Shown here: one piece after another, positions 27,907 through 36,514 of the stretch
Numbering within the stretch: the stretch's first letter is position 1
How the letters are laid out: every line of letters begins with the position of its first letter
From: Eubacteriaceae bacterium
GTDB lineage: Bacteria > Bacillota > Clostridia > Lachnospirales > Lachnospiraceae
NCBI GenBank assembly: GCA_902363805.1
Contig: CABJBF010000002.1
Coordinates: 609,877-673,876, forward strand
Length of the DNA: 64,000 nucleotides
Reading direction: 5' to 3'
The notes under the pieces: model-generated
Database searches by the model: none
What the model saw: only the letters and a program-made list of their open reading frames with translations
What the model was told of the DNA's origin: nothing
Translations under genes and position numbers: made by a program

Positions 27907-27939
27907 AAATGACGCAGATAACATTACCTGCGTCATTTT
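27906..27939. terminator. Bidirectional intrinsic terminator
   Basis: A perfect 12-bp stem AAAATGACGCAG / CTGCGTCATTTT with a 10-base loop, directly after the YgjP-like gene and downstream of convergent leuS. Confidence 0.88.
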
Positions 27940-28004
27940 ATATTTCCCGAAATATAAATTCTATTTTATTTCAAGAAATTATTTTATTGTGTTTTTTGTC
28001 CCAA

Positions 28005-30419
28005 TTATTTCATTACTATGTTAATGATTCGTCCCGGAACATAAATTTCTTTTACAACGTTTCCTGTAAGCTTGTCTGCTATTGCTTCTTTTCCTGCTAA
28101 AATAGCATCATCTTTTGAAACATCAGCCGGAAGTTCTACGACTGCTTTTGTTTTACCATTTATCTGTACAGGAACTTTAATTGTATCTTCTACCATCTTG
28201 CTCTCATCATATTCAGGCCATTTTTCAAATGCAATTGTATCATTGTGACCTAAAATCTGCCAGATTTCTTCACCTACATGAGGACATATACATGAAAACA
28301 TTTTAATAAAGTTTTCTGCATATTCTTTTGGACATTTTCCTGCTTTGTATACTTCATTAACAAATGTCATCATCTGAGCAATAGCTGTATTATATCCTAA
28401 CTCTTCAAAGTCATTTGTTACTTTCTTAACTGTCTGATGATAAATCTTTGTTAATGTATTATCGTTTTCATCTACGATTTTCTCTTCATCTGTAAAGAAT
28501 GCCCATACTCTCTTAATGAAACGATAAGCTCCCTGTACTGCATCAGAATTCCATGGTTTTGAAACTTCAATCGGTCCCATGAACATTTCATATAATCTTA
28601 ATGTGTCAGCACCATATTCCTCTACAATATCGCTTGGATTTACAACAAATTCAGGGAATCTTTTACCCATCTTAATACCATTTTCACCAAGAATCATTCC
28701 CTGATGAACTAACTTCTTAAACGGTTCTTTTACAGGTGAAAGACCCTGGTCATATAAAAATCTGTTCCAAATACGTGAATACATCAAATGACCTACAGCA
28801 TGTTCAGGACCACCTACATATAAATCTACAGGCATCCAGTGTTTTAACAATTCCTGATTTGCAAATTCTTTATCATTATCAGGGTCAATATATCTCATAT
28901 AATACCATGAAGATCCTGCTGAACCGGGCATTGTTGCTGTTTCACGCACACCCTTAATTCCATTTTTATCATACTGCTTCCATTCAACAGCATTTTCAAG
29001 AGGAGCTTTACCATTCTTTCCTTTATAATCATCCAATGGTGGAAGAATTAATGGAAGTTCTTCGTCAGGAAGAAAATAAATTTCTCCATCTTCTTTATAT
29101 ACACAAGGAACAGGTTCTCCCCAGTATCTTTGTCTTGCAAAAATCCATTCACGGAAGTGATAATTTACTGTTTCCTTTGCAACTCCCATGTCTACTAATT
29201 TCTTTGTAATTGCAACTTTTGCTTCTTCAACTGTAAGGCCTGTAAATTCTTCAGAATTAATAAGCTTGCAACCTTTTCCAAGATAATCCTGTTTTTCAAA
29301 TGCATGCTCAGATACATCTGCGCCTTCAATTACCTGAATCATATCGATGTTATGTGCTATCGCATATTCAAAGTCTCTCTGGTCATGACTTGGAACTGCC
29401 ATAACAGCTCCTGTACCATAACTTGCAAGTACGAAATCACCAATAAATAAAGGCACTTTCTTACCATTTACAGGATTGATACAATAAATGCCTTCAAGTC
29501 TGCAACCTGATTTTGTTTTATTTAATTCTGTACGGTCAAAATCATTCTTCTTAGCTGTTTCAGCAATATATGCCTCAACTTCTTCCTTGTTCTCCACTCT
29601 GTCCATAAGACTCTTAACAATTTCACCATCCGGTGCTAATACCATAAATGTGATACCATATATTGTCTCAATACATGTTGTAAAAATAGAGAATTTTCCT
29701 CCGCCTACGATTTCAAATTCAACTTCTACACCTGTGCTCTTACCAATCCAGTTTCTCTGCATATCTTTTGTTGATTCAGGCCAGTCAATTTCTTCTAAGC
29801 CTTCCAAAAGTTTTTCTGCAAATGCAGGCTGGTCGATTACCCACTGTTTCATATTCTTTCTAACAACAGGATATCCTCCACGTTCTGATTTTCCATCAAT
29901 TACTTCGTCATTTGAAAGAACTGTTCCTAATTCTTCACACCAGTTTACAGGCATATCAATATGTTTTGCATATCCTGCTTCATATAATTTTTTAAATATC
30001 CACTGTGTCCATTTATAAAACTTAGGATCAGATGTTGCAATCATCTTAGACCAATCATAATCAAATCCTAACTCTCTTAACTGTTTTGAGAATGTTGCAA
30101 TATTCTTCTGTGTAAATTCTGCAGGATGATTACCTGTAGTTACCGCATACTGTTCTGCAGGAAGTCCAAATGAGTCATATCCCATTGGATGAAGTACATT
30201 GTATCCCTGCATTCTTTTCATACGTGACATAATATCTGTAGCTGTATAGCCTTCCGGATGTCCTGCATGAAGTCCTACACCTGATGGGTATGGGAACATA
30301 TCAAGAGCATAATATTTTGGCTTGCTAAAATCCCAGACATCCGTTTTAAATGTCTCATTTTCCTGCCAATATTTCTGCCATTTTTTTTCAACTGTCTTAT
30401 GATTATAAGCTGTAGACAT
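28005..30419 (-). CDS. leuS: Leucyl-tRNA synthetase
   Basis: 804 residues, full length. The HIGH motif appears as GLHAGHPEG, the editing domain CP1 holds the Thr-rich and GTGAVMAVPSHDQRD segments, and WYYMRY is present. The KMSKS loop reads KMGKR, which I believe is seen in other clostridial LeuRS. Charges tRNA-Leu and edits norvaline and isoleucine. AGGAGG precedes the ATG. Only 51 bases separate it from the upstream gene, so no T-box is present. Confidence 0.97.
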   Translation of the reverse strand: MSTAYNHKTVEKKWQKYWQENETFKTDVWDFSKPKYYALDMFPYPSGVGLHAGHPEGYTATDIMSRMKRMQGYNVLHPMGYDSFGLPAEQYAVTTGNHPAEFTQKNIATFSKQLRELGFDYDWSKMIATSDPKFYKWTQWIFKKLYEAGYAKHIDMPVNWCEELGTVLSNDEVIDGKSERGGYPVVRKNMKQWVIDQPAFAEKLLEGLEEIDWPESTKDMQRNWIGKSTGVEVEFEIVGGGKFSIFTTCIETIYGITFMVLAPDGEIVKSLMDRVENKEEVEAYIAETAKKNDFDRTELNKTKSGCRLEGIYCINPVNGKKVPLFIGDFVLASYGTGAVMAVPSHDQRDFEYAIAHNIDMIQVIEGADVSEHAFEKQDYLGKGCKLINSEEFTGLTVEEAKVAITKKLVDMGVAKETVNYHFREWIFARQRYWGEPVPCVYKEDGEIYFLPDEELPLILPPLDDYKGKNGKAPLENAVEWKQYDKNGIKGVRETATMPGSAGSSWYYMRYIDPDNDKEFANQELLKHWMPVDLYVGGPEHAVGHLMYSRIWNRFLYDQGLSPVKEPFKKLVHQGMILGENGIKMGKRFPEFVVNPSDIVEEYGADTLRLYEMFMGPIEVSKPWNSDAVQGAYRFIKRVWAFFTDEEKIVDENDNTLTKIYHQTVKKVTNDFEELGYNTAIAQMMTFVNEVYKAGKCPKEYAENFIKMFSCICPHVGEEIWQILGHNDTIAFEKWPEYDESKMVEDTIKVPVQINGKTKAVVELPADVSKDDAILAGKEAIADKLTGNVVKEIYVPGRIINIVMK

Positions 30420-30470
30420 AATTATTTTTCCTCCTAGATTATAGATTATAATTTATAATCATTTTATTAT

Positions 30471-31877
30471 TTACTCAGCTAAATTTGCTGTTGTTTGCAT
30501 TTCACTTGTCTGAGAAGTAGTTTCCTTAGAATTCTGTGTTGTTGTTTCCTCAGACTTTTTCTTTGTCGTTGTTTCTTCTTTACTCTTCTTTGTAGTAGTT
30601 TCTTCTTTTTTATGCTTAGTCGATTCAGGTACTTTTGGTTTCTTATTTAATTTAGTTTCCTTAATAACTAATTCAACTGTTGCTTCACAGTTTCCAATAT
30701 TACCTGATTCATCAGTAGCAATTACTTTAACGGAATTATCTCCAATTTCTAATTGATCTTTAGGAAAAGCCACTGCTTTAATTGTAACTCCACTTTCATC
30801 ACAACTTGCTTTTGACTTAACTAAATCTTCTATTGCTTTTTTTACTTTATCTTTCTGATAATCTTTTATGCTTGCACTCTTAACTTCATATTTAAATTTA
30901 TATGTTGATAATGTTACCTTAGGACAGGTCGTATCAATTACTTTAAATACAACTGTCTGAGAAAATTTTTCTCCGGCTTTATTTTTATATGTAAATTTAA
31001 CTTTATTTTTTCCAAGCGTGCCTGAATCTATTTTATTGTATTTTAATTTCGATGTAACATCCTGTCCGTTAGCATTAATTGCAATTATATTTTCAAGGTA
31101 TTTTACATCTGTACCTTTTTCAACATATACAACCTTATCACCAACAGCAATTGTACTGTTAGCAAGCTTTAAATAAGGATTAGCTTCATCAGTGTCAGTA
31201 GGATCCCACCCACATTTTTTATATGTTTCAGTCTTTGCAAGCGGTTCCATAGGTAATACATCCTTCTTTGAACCTTTTACAATTTTAACTTTAGTTCCTG
31301 TTCCACAGTTATCATATATCCATTTTGCATCTCTTGCAGTAAGCAAAATACATGAACCTGCTTTTTGCTTTTCTCCTAAACTGTTATATGATTTTTTATT
31401 TAAAGTCCAACTATATTTTTCACTATAATTAACTGACTGAATCCAACTGTTTTCAGAAATCTGTGAGTTATATTTATGCCATGATTTATTAATATCAAGC
31501 CAAGTGTATTTTTTCTGAACCTTACCCTTGCCTTCATTTATTCCATCTCCAACGGAACACTGAAAGACATAGGTAGGAACCTCATTATTATCCTTGTCTG
31601 TCTCGTATACAATGAGAGCATTCTTTTTTATATTGACCACAAGATTATATTTACCTGTCCCACTATTCTGCTCTTCATCCTGTGTTTCTTCTTTACTGTC
31701 AATTCCTTTTCCTTGTGTACTTGCAGTTCCTCTTGACTGTAATCTATGCTGAACATACATCAGACCGCCAAAAATAATAGCTGCAACAATAATAATTTCT
31801 ATTAATGTTGTAATTATATTTTTTAAATTTTTAGCTTTTGAATTATCTTTTCTACTCACAAAATCATTCCTTCCCAT
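30471..31877 (-). CDS. Membrane-anchored L,D-transpeptidase-like protein with degenerate active site
   Basis: 468 residues from the ATG at 31877. An ATG at 31889 is also possible but would leave almost no leader after the -10. One membrane helix (about 20-42) is followed by a YkuD-like domain (about 77-200) recognisable by LTARDAKWIYDNC, then Ig-like/HYR-type modules and a Thr/Lys/Ser-rich tail. Where active enzymes have SHGCIRLT this has AGSCILLT, and the usual FHSV reads IQSV. The Cys is kept but both His and the Arg are lost, so it is probably catalytically impaired and may bind cell wall. Confidence 0.78.
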   Translation of the reverse strand: MGRNDFVSRKDNSKAKNLKNIITTLIEIIIVAAIIFGGLMYVQHRLQSRGTASTQGKGIDSKEETQDEEQNSGTGKYNLVVNIKKNALIVYETDKDNNEVPTYVFQCSVGDGINEGKGKVQKKYTWLDINKSWHKYNSQISENSWIQSVNYSEKYSWTLNKKSYNSLGEKQKAGSCILLTARDAKWIYDNCGTGTKVKIVKGSKKDVLPMEPLAKTETYKKCGWDPTDTDEANPYLKLANSTIAVGDKVVYVEKGTDVKYLENIIAINANGQDVTSKLKYNKIDSGTLGKNKVKFTYKNKAGEKFSQTVVFKVIDTTCPKVTLSTYKFKYEVKSASIKDYQKDKVKKAIEDLVKSKASCDESGVTIKAVAFPKDQLEIGDNSVKVIATDESGNIGNCEATVELVIKETKLNKKPKVPESTKHKKEETTTKKSKEETTTKKKSEETTTQNSKETTSQTSEMQTTANLAE

Positions 31878-31897
31878 AATTTCACGCATACTGTTAT

Positions 31898-31925
31898 ATT
31901 ATACAACAAATGGTTATTTTTGCAA
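31898..31925 (-). promoter_or_regulatory. Sigma-A promoter of the L,D-transpeptidase-like gene
   Basis: Minus-strand TTGCAA (31925-31920), 16 bases, TATAAT (31903-31898). The predicted start near 31891 is the reason for preferring the internal ATG at 31877. Confidence 0.6.
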
Positions 31926-31968
31926 TAGAATATAGACGTCGCTCATAAGCCCTGATATATGATATTCC

Positions 31969-32631
31969 CTACTGATTTTCTTCTTTTTCTTTAGCTATTT
32001 TTACAATTCTGCTTGTCCCAAGTCTGTCTGCTCCTAATTCAATAAATTTTTCTGCATCTTCTAAGCTACTGATTCCACCTGCGGCTTTAATTTTAGTATT
32101 GTTGAATACATTGTCAGCAAATAATTTTACCGAATGGAAAGTTGCCCCTTCTGTGGAAAATCCTGTTGATGTCTTTATATAATCTGCTTTTGAAAGAGAA
32201 ACTATTTCTGACATTTTTTCTATTTCTTTATCTGTTAAAAGACAGGTTTCAATAATAACTTTAAGTAATTTTCCATTACATGAATCTTTTACTTTGTTAA
32301 TCTCATTAAATATTTCTCCCCATTTTTCTTCTTTTACCCATCCGATATTTATAACCATATCAATTTCTGTAGCACCATCTTTAACGGCACTTTGTGCTTC
32401 ATAGCATTTTACTTCTGTAGTATTATATCCATTTGGGAAACCAATTACCGTACATATTGCAATTTTTCCATCAACATATTCTGCAGCCTGTTTTACAAAG
32501 CTAGGAGGTATGCATACTGAAGCTGTATTGTATTTAATGCCCTCATCACATATATTTTTTATCTGATTCCATGTCGCCTCCGGTCTTAATAACGTATGAT
32601 CAACTTTTGATAATATTTCTTTAATATCCAT
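31969..32631 (-). CDS. deoC: Deoxyribose-phosphate aldolase
   Basis: 220 residues. DHTLLRPEAT at the N-terminus, the conserved TVIGFPNG and the Schiff-base Lys in YIKTSTGF. Splits 2-deoxyribose 5-phosphate into acetaldehyde and glyceraldehyde 3-phosphate in deoxynucleoside catabolism. No other deo genes are adjacent. GGAGAG lies before the ATG. Upstream are a family B hairpin repeat and a large palindrome. Confidence 0.95.
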   Translation of the reverse strand: MDIKEILSKVDHTLLRPEATWNQIKNICDEGIKYNTASVCIPPSFVKQAAEYVDGKIAICTVIGFPNGYNTTEVKCYEAQSAVKDGATEIDMVINIGWVKEEKWGEIFNEINKVKDSCNGKLLKVIIETCLLTDKEIEKMSEIVSLSKADYIKTSTGFSTEGATFHSVKLFADNVFNNTKIKAAGGISSLEDAEKFIELGADRLGTSRIVKIAKEKEENQ

Positions 32632-32752
32632 CTCATTCTCTCCTTTATAATTTATTTTTCTTTATTTAACAACTAATCGTTAGAAACGTTAAACTAAATG
32701 AGTCGTGTTCACTTTATTTTCTTTTACAATATAATATTGAGTTTTTGATGCC

Positions 32753-32789
32753 TACGGATTGTTCTGTGCTACGCGCTCTCACAATCCTA
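32753..32789. repeat. Solitary family B hairpin repeat
   Basis: 37 bases matching the first unit of the 4.5-kb array (TACGGATTGTT...CACAATCCTA). The inner stem is GTGC-TAC-GCGC instead of GCAC-TTA-GTGC: the bases differ but pairing is kept. Flanking AATATTG/CAATATT adds an outer stem. Confidence 0.75.
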
Positions 32790-32801
32790 CCACAATATTA
32801 A

Positions 32802-32839
32802 ACTATAGGATTATTTGCTTAAGCAAATAACCCTATAGT
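32802..32839. repeat. Large 19-bp-arm palindrome
   Basis: ACTATAGG.TTATTTGCTT is followed at once by its complement AAGCAAATAA.CCTATAGT, with one mismatch per arm and no loop. It lies 71 bases after the EF-G-like stop (minus strand) but has no T-run. A weak terminator, a replication-hairpin-like element or a protein site are all possible. Confidence 0.75.
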
Positions 32840-32910
32840 CACTTACATTTAACATATCATTTAGTTTTTATAATTTCAAACATAATACTTTACACAAGAA
32901 TCATGCAAAA

Positions 32911-35001
32911 TTATTTATTATTAGCCTCACTTCTTTCACGCACTTCTTTTTCCTGTACATCAACCGGTGCCTGCTCGTATCTGGACAATACATATTCAAA
33001 TTCACCAAGTCCACCTGTTATTGCTCTAAGGCTTGTTGAATATCCATACAAATCAGACATAGGAATTTCTGCTTCTATAATTTGAATATTATTTTTATCA
33101 GGAGTCATTCCAACAACTCTTCCATGTCTCTTATTTAAATCTCCCATTACATCTCCTGTAAATTTATCAGGTATTGTAACTGTAAGTAATGCCATTGGCT
33201 GTAGTAATACAGGCATCGCTTCCATAAATCCTTTCTTAAATGCAATCATGGTTGCTGTTTTAAATGCAACTTCTGACGAATCTACAGGATGATACGAACC
33301 ATCAATTAATGTTGCCTTAATTCCAACAACAGGATATCCTGCAAGAGGTCCCTTTAAAACGCTTTCCTGTATTCCTTTTTCGACCGCAGGAAAATAATTT
33401 TTAGGAACTGAACCACCAAATATCTTTTCTTCAAATACATATGGTCTTGATAAATCTCCTGATGGCTCAAATTCAATTACTACATCGCCATACTGTCCAT
33501 GTCCGCCTGACTGTTTTTTATGTTTGCCCTGAGCCTGAACTTTCTTTTTAATTGTTTCTCTAAATGCAAATTTTGGTTTTAACAATTCAATTTCTACTTT
33601 ATATTTTTCCTTTAATTTACTTGCTACAACATCTAACTGCTGATCTCCTATACCATAAAGTAAAAGTTGTCTGTTTTCTTCGTCACTTACTGTCTTAAGT
33701 GTCAAATCTTCTATACACAACTTAACCAATGTCTGTGCTAATTTATCTTCTTCACCTTTCTTTACTGCCTTATATCGTTTATATGTATATGGTTTAGACA
33801 TTGTAGTCGGGTGATAAACTACCGGCCATTCCTTTGTTGCTAAAGTATCGCCTGTTCTGGTGCCTGTAAGCTTGCCTACCGCTCCTATATCTCCTGCGTG
33901 TAATTCGGTTATTTCAGAAATATTTTTGCCACATATAGTATAAAGTTTTCCTAATTTTTCCTCGATTCCTTTTGACGGATTATAAACTGTAGTTGATGCC
34001 TTAAGTATACCTGTTCTTACCTTTACTAATGAATATTTACCGACAAACGGATCCATTATTGTTTTAAATACATATGCCGTTACAGGTTTAGTTTCATCAA
34101 AATCAGCTATTACATCCTCACCTGTATCCTGATTTTTTCCTTTCTTAAATACCTCTGCCTTATCAGGTGATGGAAAATATTTTTCGCATGTCTGTAAAAG
34201 CATATTTACACCTTTACAGTTAATACCTGCTCCTATTTGTACAGGAACTATATCACAACTTATTACACTTTTTCTAAGTGCTTTTGATATTTCTTCATTT
34301 GAAAATTCTTCCCCACTAAAATATTTATCCATAAGTTCTTCGTCTGACTCCGCCACAGCCTCCATAAGCTGTTCTCTACATGGAATCAAATCACTTTCAA
34401 GATTATCCGGTATATCTCTTTCCACATATTCGCCATTATCACCTACAAATTTTCGTCCACCCATTTTAACAACATTTACATATCCTGTTAAAATGCCATC
34501 TTCAATTATTGGCAAATGAAACGGAGCAATCTGTTTACCAAATGTTTCCTTTAATTGCTTTACGGTTTCCATATATTTAGCATTAGGATCATCCATTCCT
34601 GTAATAAAAAATATTCTTGGAATTTTTCTTCGTTCACATATTTCCCATGCCTTTATCGTTCCTACTTCTAATCCTGCTTTGCCATTTACTACTATTACAG
34701 CTGCATCTGCCACACTCATGGCATCCTCTGTCTGTCCGACAAAATCAAAATAACCCGGAGCATCCAATATATTAATCTTTAATCCGTTCCATTCTATTGG
34801 AATAACTGCCGCATTAATAGAAAACTTACGCTTAATTTCTTCTGAGTCATAATCGCTTATAGTGTTTCCATTATCGACACTGCCCATTCTGGTTATCACT
34901 CCTGTTGCGTACGCCATTGCTTCTGCTAATGTAGTTTTACCTGCACCTCCGTGTCCTAAAAAAACTACATTTCTAACCTGAGATGTTTTATACACATTCA
35001 T
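32911..35001 (-). CDS. Elongation factor G-like GTPase (EF-G paralogue)
   Basis: 696 residues with the five EF-G domains. P-loop GHGGAGKTT (16-24) and switch II DAPGYFDF are intact, but the base-recognition NKxD motif reads TGMD, unlike true EF-G. The domain IV tip and overall similarity fit the FusA2-type paralogues widespread in Clostridia. Their precise role (recycling, stress or a minor translocase) is unsettled. It is not next to rpsL/rpsG/tuf as housekeeping fusA would be. AGGAGGG precedes the ATG, and a degenerate family A repeat lies 22 bases upstream of it. Confidence 0.9.
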   Translation of the reverse strand: MNVYKTSQVRNVVFLGHGGAGKTTLAEAMAYATGVITRMGSVDNGNTISDYDSEEIKRKFSINAAVIPIEWNGLKINILDAPGYFDFVGQTEDAMSVADAAVIVVNGKAGLEVGTIKAWEICERRKIPRIFFITGMDDPNAKYMETVKQLKETFGKQIAPFHLPIIEDGILTGYVNVVKMGGRKFVGDNGEYVERDIPDNLESDLIPCREQLMEAVAESDEELMDKYFSGEEFSNEEISKALRKSVISCDIVPVQIGAGINCKGVNMLLQTCEKYFPSPDKAEVFKKGKNQDTGEDVIADFDETKPVTAYVFKTIMDPFVGKYSLVKVRTGILKASTTVYNPSKGIEEKLGKLYTICGKNISEITELHAGDIGAVGKLTGTRTGDTLATKEWPVVYHPTTMSKPYTYKRYKAVKKGEEDKLAQTLVKLCIEDLTLKTVSDEENRQLLLYGIGDQQLDVVASKLKEKYKVEIELLKPKFAFRETIKKKVQAQGKHKKQSGGHGQYGDVVIEFEPSGDLSRPYVFEEKIFGGSVPKNYFPAVEKGIQESVLKGPLAGYPVVGIKATLIDGSYHPVDSSEVAFKTATMIAFKKGFMEAMPVLLQPMALLTVTIPDKFTGDVMGDLNKRHGRVVGMTPDKNNIQIIEAEIPMSDLYGYSTSLRAITGGLGEFEYVLSRYEQAPVDVQEKEVRERSEANNK

Positions 35002-35023
35002 AGCTGTACCCTCCTAATATTAT

Positions 35024-35100
35024 TATGTATTGCCCCTTCCAGTGGTTGGTGGCTTATTTCTTGAAACATTTATAAAAAATAATTTCGTTCACCATTTTTA
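35024..35100 (-). repeat. Family A leader repeat, copy 3 (before the EF-G-like gene), diverged
   Basis: Shares TATGTATTGCCCC, GTGGCT and GAAACATTTATAAAAAAT with the other copies, but the GC hairpin is now CCAACC-ACT-GGAAGG. It has changed sequence while the outer pairs still form. The rest of the 360-base space up to tyrA holds a 10-bp AT palindrome (35123-35157), the tyrA promoter and a further inverted repeat. Confidence 0.7.
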
Positions 35101-35198
35101 ATATTTAATTAATCCGTTCATTATCATATAATCTATTTTACAAAATTATTATATGATTTACAACATTCCTCTATGTTAAAAAACGTTACAATAAAAAT

Positions 35199-35227
35199 TT
35201 GTTTTTTCCTATAAAATGGGTTATAAT
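35199..35227 (+). promoter_or_regulatory. Likely promoter of tyrA
   Basis: TTGTTT (35199-35204), 17 bases, TATAAT (35222-35227). The -10 is perfect and the -35 weak. The predicted leader is about 130 bases and contains the inverted repeat at 35292-35318. Confidence 0.5.
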
Positions 35228-35291
35228 GCCTTGAATAATTCTTATAATTTTTTATTTAATACATAAAGTTTAAATTTTATATTGAATATCT

Positions 35292-35318
35292 CGCTTTAAA
35301 GTGCTAAACTTTAAAGCG
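35292..35318 (+). promoter_or_regulatory. Perfect 11-bp inverted repeat in the tyrA leader
   Basis: CGCTTTAAAGT (35292-35302), loop GCTAA, ACTTTAAAGCG (35308-35318), 43 bases before the tyrA ATG and with no T-run after it. It could be an operator or an mRNA hairpin, and no regulator is identified. Confidence 0.55.
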
Positions 35319-35361
35319 TTAAAGTTGGAAGATTAATTTACGGGAAGAAAGGACTTAAAAA

Positions 35362-36462
35362 ATGAGAAAACTAACATTTGGATTTATTGGAATCGGATTA
35401 ATTGGTGGTTCTATTGCAAAAGCTATTCGACGTGTTTTACCTGAATCAACAATTATTGTATATAACAGACGTGAATCATCCAGAACATTAGCTTTAAATG
35501 ATGGTACTGCAAATATTGCAACTGATAAGGTTGATTCAACATTTTCACAATGTGATTATATTTTCTTATGCACTCCTGTTGAAAAAAATGTTGAATACCT
35601 AAGTATTTTAAAAAAAATTATAAATGATAACTGTATTATAACAGATGTTGGTAGTGTAAAAACAAATATTCATCAGGCTGTAAATGCCCTTGGTCTTGAA
35701 GAACATTTTATCGGCGGACATCCTATGGCCGGTTCTGAGAAAACAGGATATGAAAATGCTAATGACCGACTTGTTGAAAATGCATACTACCCTCTTACTC
35801 CTACAAATAAAGTTGAGCAAAAATATGTAGATGAATTAACTAAAATTGTTAAAATGATTGGAGCAATTCCAATTCGTATATCTTATGAAGAGCATGATAA
35901 AGTTGTTGCAGCAATTAGTCATCTTCCTCATCTGATTGCAGCCAGTCTTGTTAACTTAGTAAAACATAACGACTCAAAGGAAGAGTATATGAAAACTTTA
36001 GCTGCCGGAGGATTTAAAGACATAACAAGAATCGCCAGTTCTTCACCTGAAATGTGGGAACAGATTTGTATGACTAACACCAAAAACATCAGCATTATGC
36101 TTGACAAATATATTCATGATTTAAAAGATATTAAATCAAGCCTTGATAACAAACGTGGCTCAGACATCAATGCTCTTATTACTGAAAGCCGTGATTACAG
36201 AGATAACATTGAAGAACATAACAATTCTATCATACCTAGAAGTTACAGAATTTACTGTAATATTATCGATGAATCAGGTGCAATTGCTACTATTGCAACT
36301 ATCCTTGCAACAAGTGGCGTCAGCATTAAAAATATCGGAATTGTTCATAATAGGGAATTTGAAGATGGTGTTCTTAAAATTTCTTTCTATGACCAGGATT
36401 CAGCTGATAGAGCTGTAGAAATGCTTGAAAGACATAAATATGACATAGTAAAGAGACAATAA
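35362..36462 (+). CDS. tyrA: Prephenate dehydrogenase with C-terminal ACT domain
   Basis: 366 residues. The N-terminal NAD-binding domain (GIGLIGGS at 9-16), the catalytic region GGHPMAGSEKTGY and SHLPHLIAASL, then an ACT domain (about 292-366, YRIYCNIIDESGAIATIATIL) that in the family senses tyrosine. Converts prephenate to 4-hydroxyphenylpyruvate for tyrosine synthesis. AAAGGAC lies 6 bases before the ATG. It converges on aroA, another shikimate-pathway gene, across a shared terminator. Confidence 0.95.
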   Translation: MRKLTFGFIGIGLIGGSIAKAIRRVLPESTIIVYNRRESSRTLALNDGTANIATDKVDSTFSQCDYIFLCTPVEKNVEYLSILKKIINDNCIITDVGSVKTNIHQAVNALGLEEHFIGGHPMAGSEKTGYENANDRLVENAYYPLTPTNKVEQKYVDELTKIVKMIGAIPIRISYEEHDKVVAAISHLPHLIAASLVNLVKHNDSKEEYMKTLAAGGFKDITRIASSSPEMWEQICMTNTKNISIMLDKYIHDLKDIKSSLDNKRGSDINALITESRDYRDNIEEHNNSIIPRSYRIYCNIIDESGAIATIATILATSGVSIKNIGIVHNREFEDGVLKISFYDQDSADRAVEMLERHKYDIVKRQ

Positions 36463-36470
36463 ATATAACA

Positions 36471-36512
36471 AAAAAGTGTAACAATTAACAAAAATAACTG
36501 TTACACTTTTTT
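36471..36512. terminator. Bidirectional intrinsic terminator between tyrA and aroA
   Basis: AAAAAGTGTAACA pairs with TGTTACACTTTTT around a 15-base loop. A and T tracts on both sides serve both genes. Confidence 0.88.
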
Positions 36513-36514
36513 AT

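Noticed and set aside
29488..30018. 176-codon plus-strand open frame inside leuS
   Set aside because: Antisense shadow of leucyl-tRNA synthetase with no start signals.
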